In this document: piece by piece, positions 62,922 to 64,000 of the stretch
Layout of the letters: each line of letters begins with the position of its first letter
How positions within the stretch are numbered: the stretch's first letter is position 1
Origin: Aphrocallistes beatrix
Taxonomy: Eukaryota > Porifera > Hexactinellida > Sceptrulophora > Aphrocallistidae
DNA length: 64,000 nt
Direction: 5' to 3'
Assembly (NCBI GenBank): GCA_963281255.1
Contig: OY725488.1
Location: 7,661,524-7,725,523 of the forward strand
Made by a program: the position numbers and the translations under genes
Notes under the pieces: model-generated
What the model saw: the letters and a program-made list of their open reading frames with translations, nothing else
Database searches by the model: none
Told to the model about the DNA's origin: nothing

Positions 62922-64000
62922 ATGTCCTCACTTGAAGGAGGTACCTACACCCGAGTAGAAGATGTGGCGGTGGATTTAGCACCCCCACAGTTGGAATCAG
63001 TTGATGAGCTTATCAATACCAACGGTCCAGTCCCAGGAGAGGAAACCAATAGTTTCCCGCGCAAATACCCACTCCCCGAATACTCCCAGGAGCCCTCTAG
63101 GAAGACAATTGAGAGCGATTTTTTGGCTGCCATTCCGGAGTTTAACGGTCAATTTCCCTTTTCGCCTGAACGCAAACCGAACCAGTCTTGGCTTAAAGTA
63201 GCATTGCTACTCTTCATGACGATGGCGACTACTCTCAGTATGCTACCGATTGTTGGTCCTATAAGCATTTTCTATGTCTACTGCTGTCCACATTCGATGT
63301 TCAGATTTATGAAACTATTCGGTCATTACTGGTTGGCATGGTTCATATCAATGATTGAGAACTTGTTTAATTTCAAAATGGTCGTAACTGGGCATCAGGG
63401 ACGCTTCAAGCCGCGCTCTCTCATTATCATGAACCACCTGAGCCACTTCGACTGGCTCTGGTTCGTAGCCTACACGTTACGCGCAGGTAGAATCATCGAT
63501 TTGTCGGTAGTCCTAAAACAGGAGATAAAATTCGTACCGGTAATAGGATGGGCCGCACAAGTGATGGGATTTATTTTTCTCCGTCGTAACTGGTTGACCG
63601 ATCAAGAGTATATCCGTAAGTATATAACCATCTTTAACACCTATGATGACGATTTCTTCCTGCTAATCTTTCCAGAAGGAGCAGACTACAATCCTTTTCA
63701 TCTCAGAAAGAGTTTGCAGTTTGAAGTTAAAAATAACCACCCTCTGAAATATTACACTTTGCACCCTCGCATCAAGGGATTCCAGCTGCTCGCTCAGTTA
63801 ATGAAGAAACGGCGAATAGACGCCGTATACGACATCACAATGGCGTACACTCGGGATGTGGCTAAAACCGAGATTGATTTTTTCATGGGACACATACCGC
63901 AGGAAGTGCATTACCATGTGAGGCATTTCGGAGGGGAAGAGATCCCTGATGATGAAGTTGCGCTTGGTCTCTGGTGTGAAGAGCAATGGAATGTTAAAGA
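62922..64000 (+). CDS. LCLAT1: Lysocardiolipin acyltransferase / AGPAT-like (LCLAT1), runs off the window
   Basis: An open frame from ATG 62922 to the window end (at least 359 codons). A 3' splice-like site (cttattacaattatag) 7 bp before the ATG suggests a 5' UTR intron. The enzyme acylates lysophospholipids (lysocardiolipin, lysophosphatidylinositol or lysophosphatidic acid) at ER or mitochondria-associated membranes. A ~88-residue soluble leader is followed by a hydrophobic segment (VALLLFMTMATTLSMLPIVGPISIFYVY). Acyltransferase motif I is NHLSHFDW (H-x4-D), then VLKQEIKFVPVIGWAAQVMGF, motif III FPEGADYNPF, LHPRIKGF, and DAVYDITMAYTRDV...EVHYHVRHF...LWCEEQW, which is closer to LCLAT1 than to AGPAT3/5. 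The leader is longer than in vertebrates. Confidence 0.9.
   Translation, partial: MSSLEGGTYTRVEDVAVDLAPPQLESVDELINTNGPVPGEETNSFPRKYPLPEYSQEPSRKTIESDFLAAIPEFNGQFPFSPERKPNQSWLKVALLLFMTMATTLSMLPIVGPISIFYVYCCPHSMFRFMKLFGHYWLAWFISMIENLFNFKMVVTGHQGRFKPRSLIIMNHLSHFDWLWFVAYTLRAGRIIDLSVVLKQEIKFVPVIGWAAQVMGFIFLRRNWLTDQEYIRKYITIFNTYDDDFFLLIFPEGADYNPFHLRKSLQFEVKNNHPLKYYTLHPRIKGFQLLAQLMKKRRIDAVYDITMAYTRDVAKTEIDFFMGHIPQEVHYHVRHFGGEEIPDDEVALGLWCEEQWNVK

Overview
The window is nuclear DNA of a ciliated, multicellular animal. Exons are moderately GC-rich, introns and intergenic DNA are AT-rich, and introns are mostly GT-AG and often only 50-90 bp long. The gene set is animal in character: an ABL-type tyrosine kinase, an ETS factor, BCL7, PACSIN/syndapin, TOPORS, and the cilium-linked PIERCE and RABL2. 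Several proteins are divergent from vertebrate orthologues, which fits a non-bilaterian or fast-evolving invertebrate. I cannot place the phylum from sequence alone. All functional calls come from recognising motifs by eye; no search was run.

Layout. 1-4 kb: end of a TA-flanked MITE, an intronless ETS factor (-), and the C-terminal exons of a NAP1-like histone chaperone (+). 6.6-18.4 kb: an eight-exon ABL gene whose introns hold an unrecognised sense ORF and an intronless antisense fucose mutarotase. 18.4-30 kb: gene-poor DNA with a frameshifted mariner, a mariner fossil, several non-autonomous DNA transposons and a small basic/coiled-coil protein. 30-38 kb: PIERCE, DBF4, a short TOPORS, a 1-kb foldback element and the V-ATPase proteolipid. 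38.6-43.8 kb: USP12/46, with large introns full of repeats, one intron being GC-AG. 44-52 kb: a dense same-strand run of BAG1, PACSIN, RABL2, a coiled-coil protein, MTFR-like and ETFRF1. 52.3-56.4 kb: ARL1 with micro-exons; one intron holds antisense GATD1 and an apparently intact mariner. 57-64 kb: a hAT-type MITE, SMAP ArfGAP, TRIP13/PCH2, the first exon of BCL7 and the start of an LCLAT1-like acyltransferase that runs off the window.

The most striking general feature is gene nesting. Intronless genes sit inside introns of intron-rich genes (FUOM in ABL, GATD1 in ARL1, and by inference ETS in NAP1L and LCLAT1 in BCL7). The second is the variety of short DNA transposons with intact target-site duplications: pogo-like TA, piggyBac-like TTAA, hAT-like 8 bp, a 6-bp foldback and mariner, including one MITE inserted in another. 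I saw no tRNA, rRNA, CRISPR array, retrovirus-like element or bacterial-type operon.
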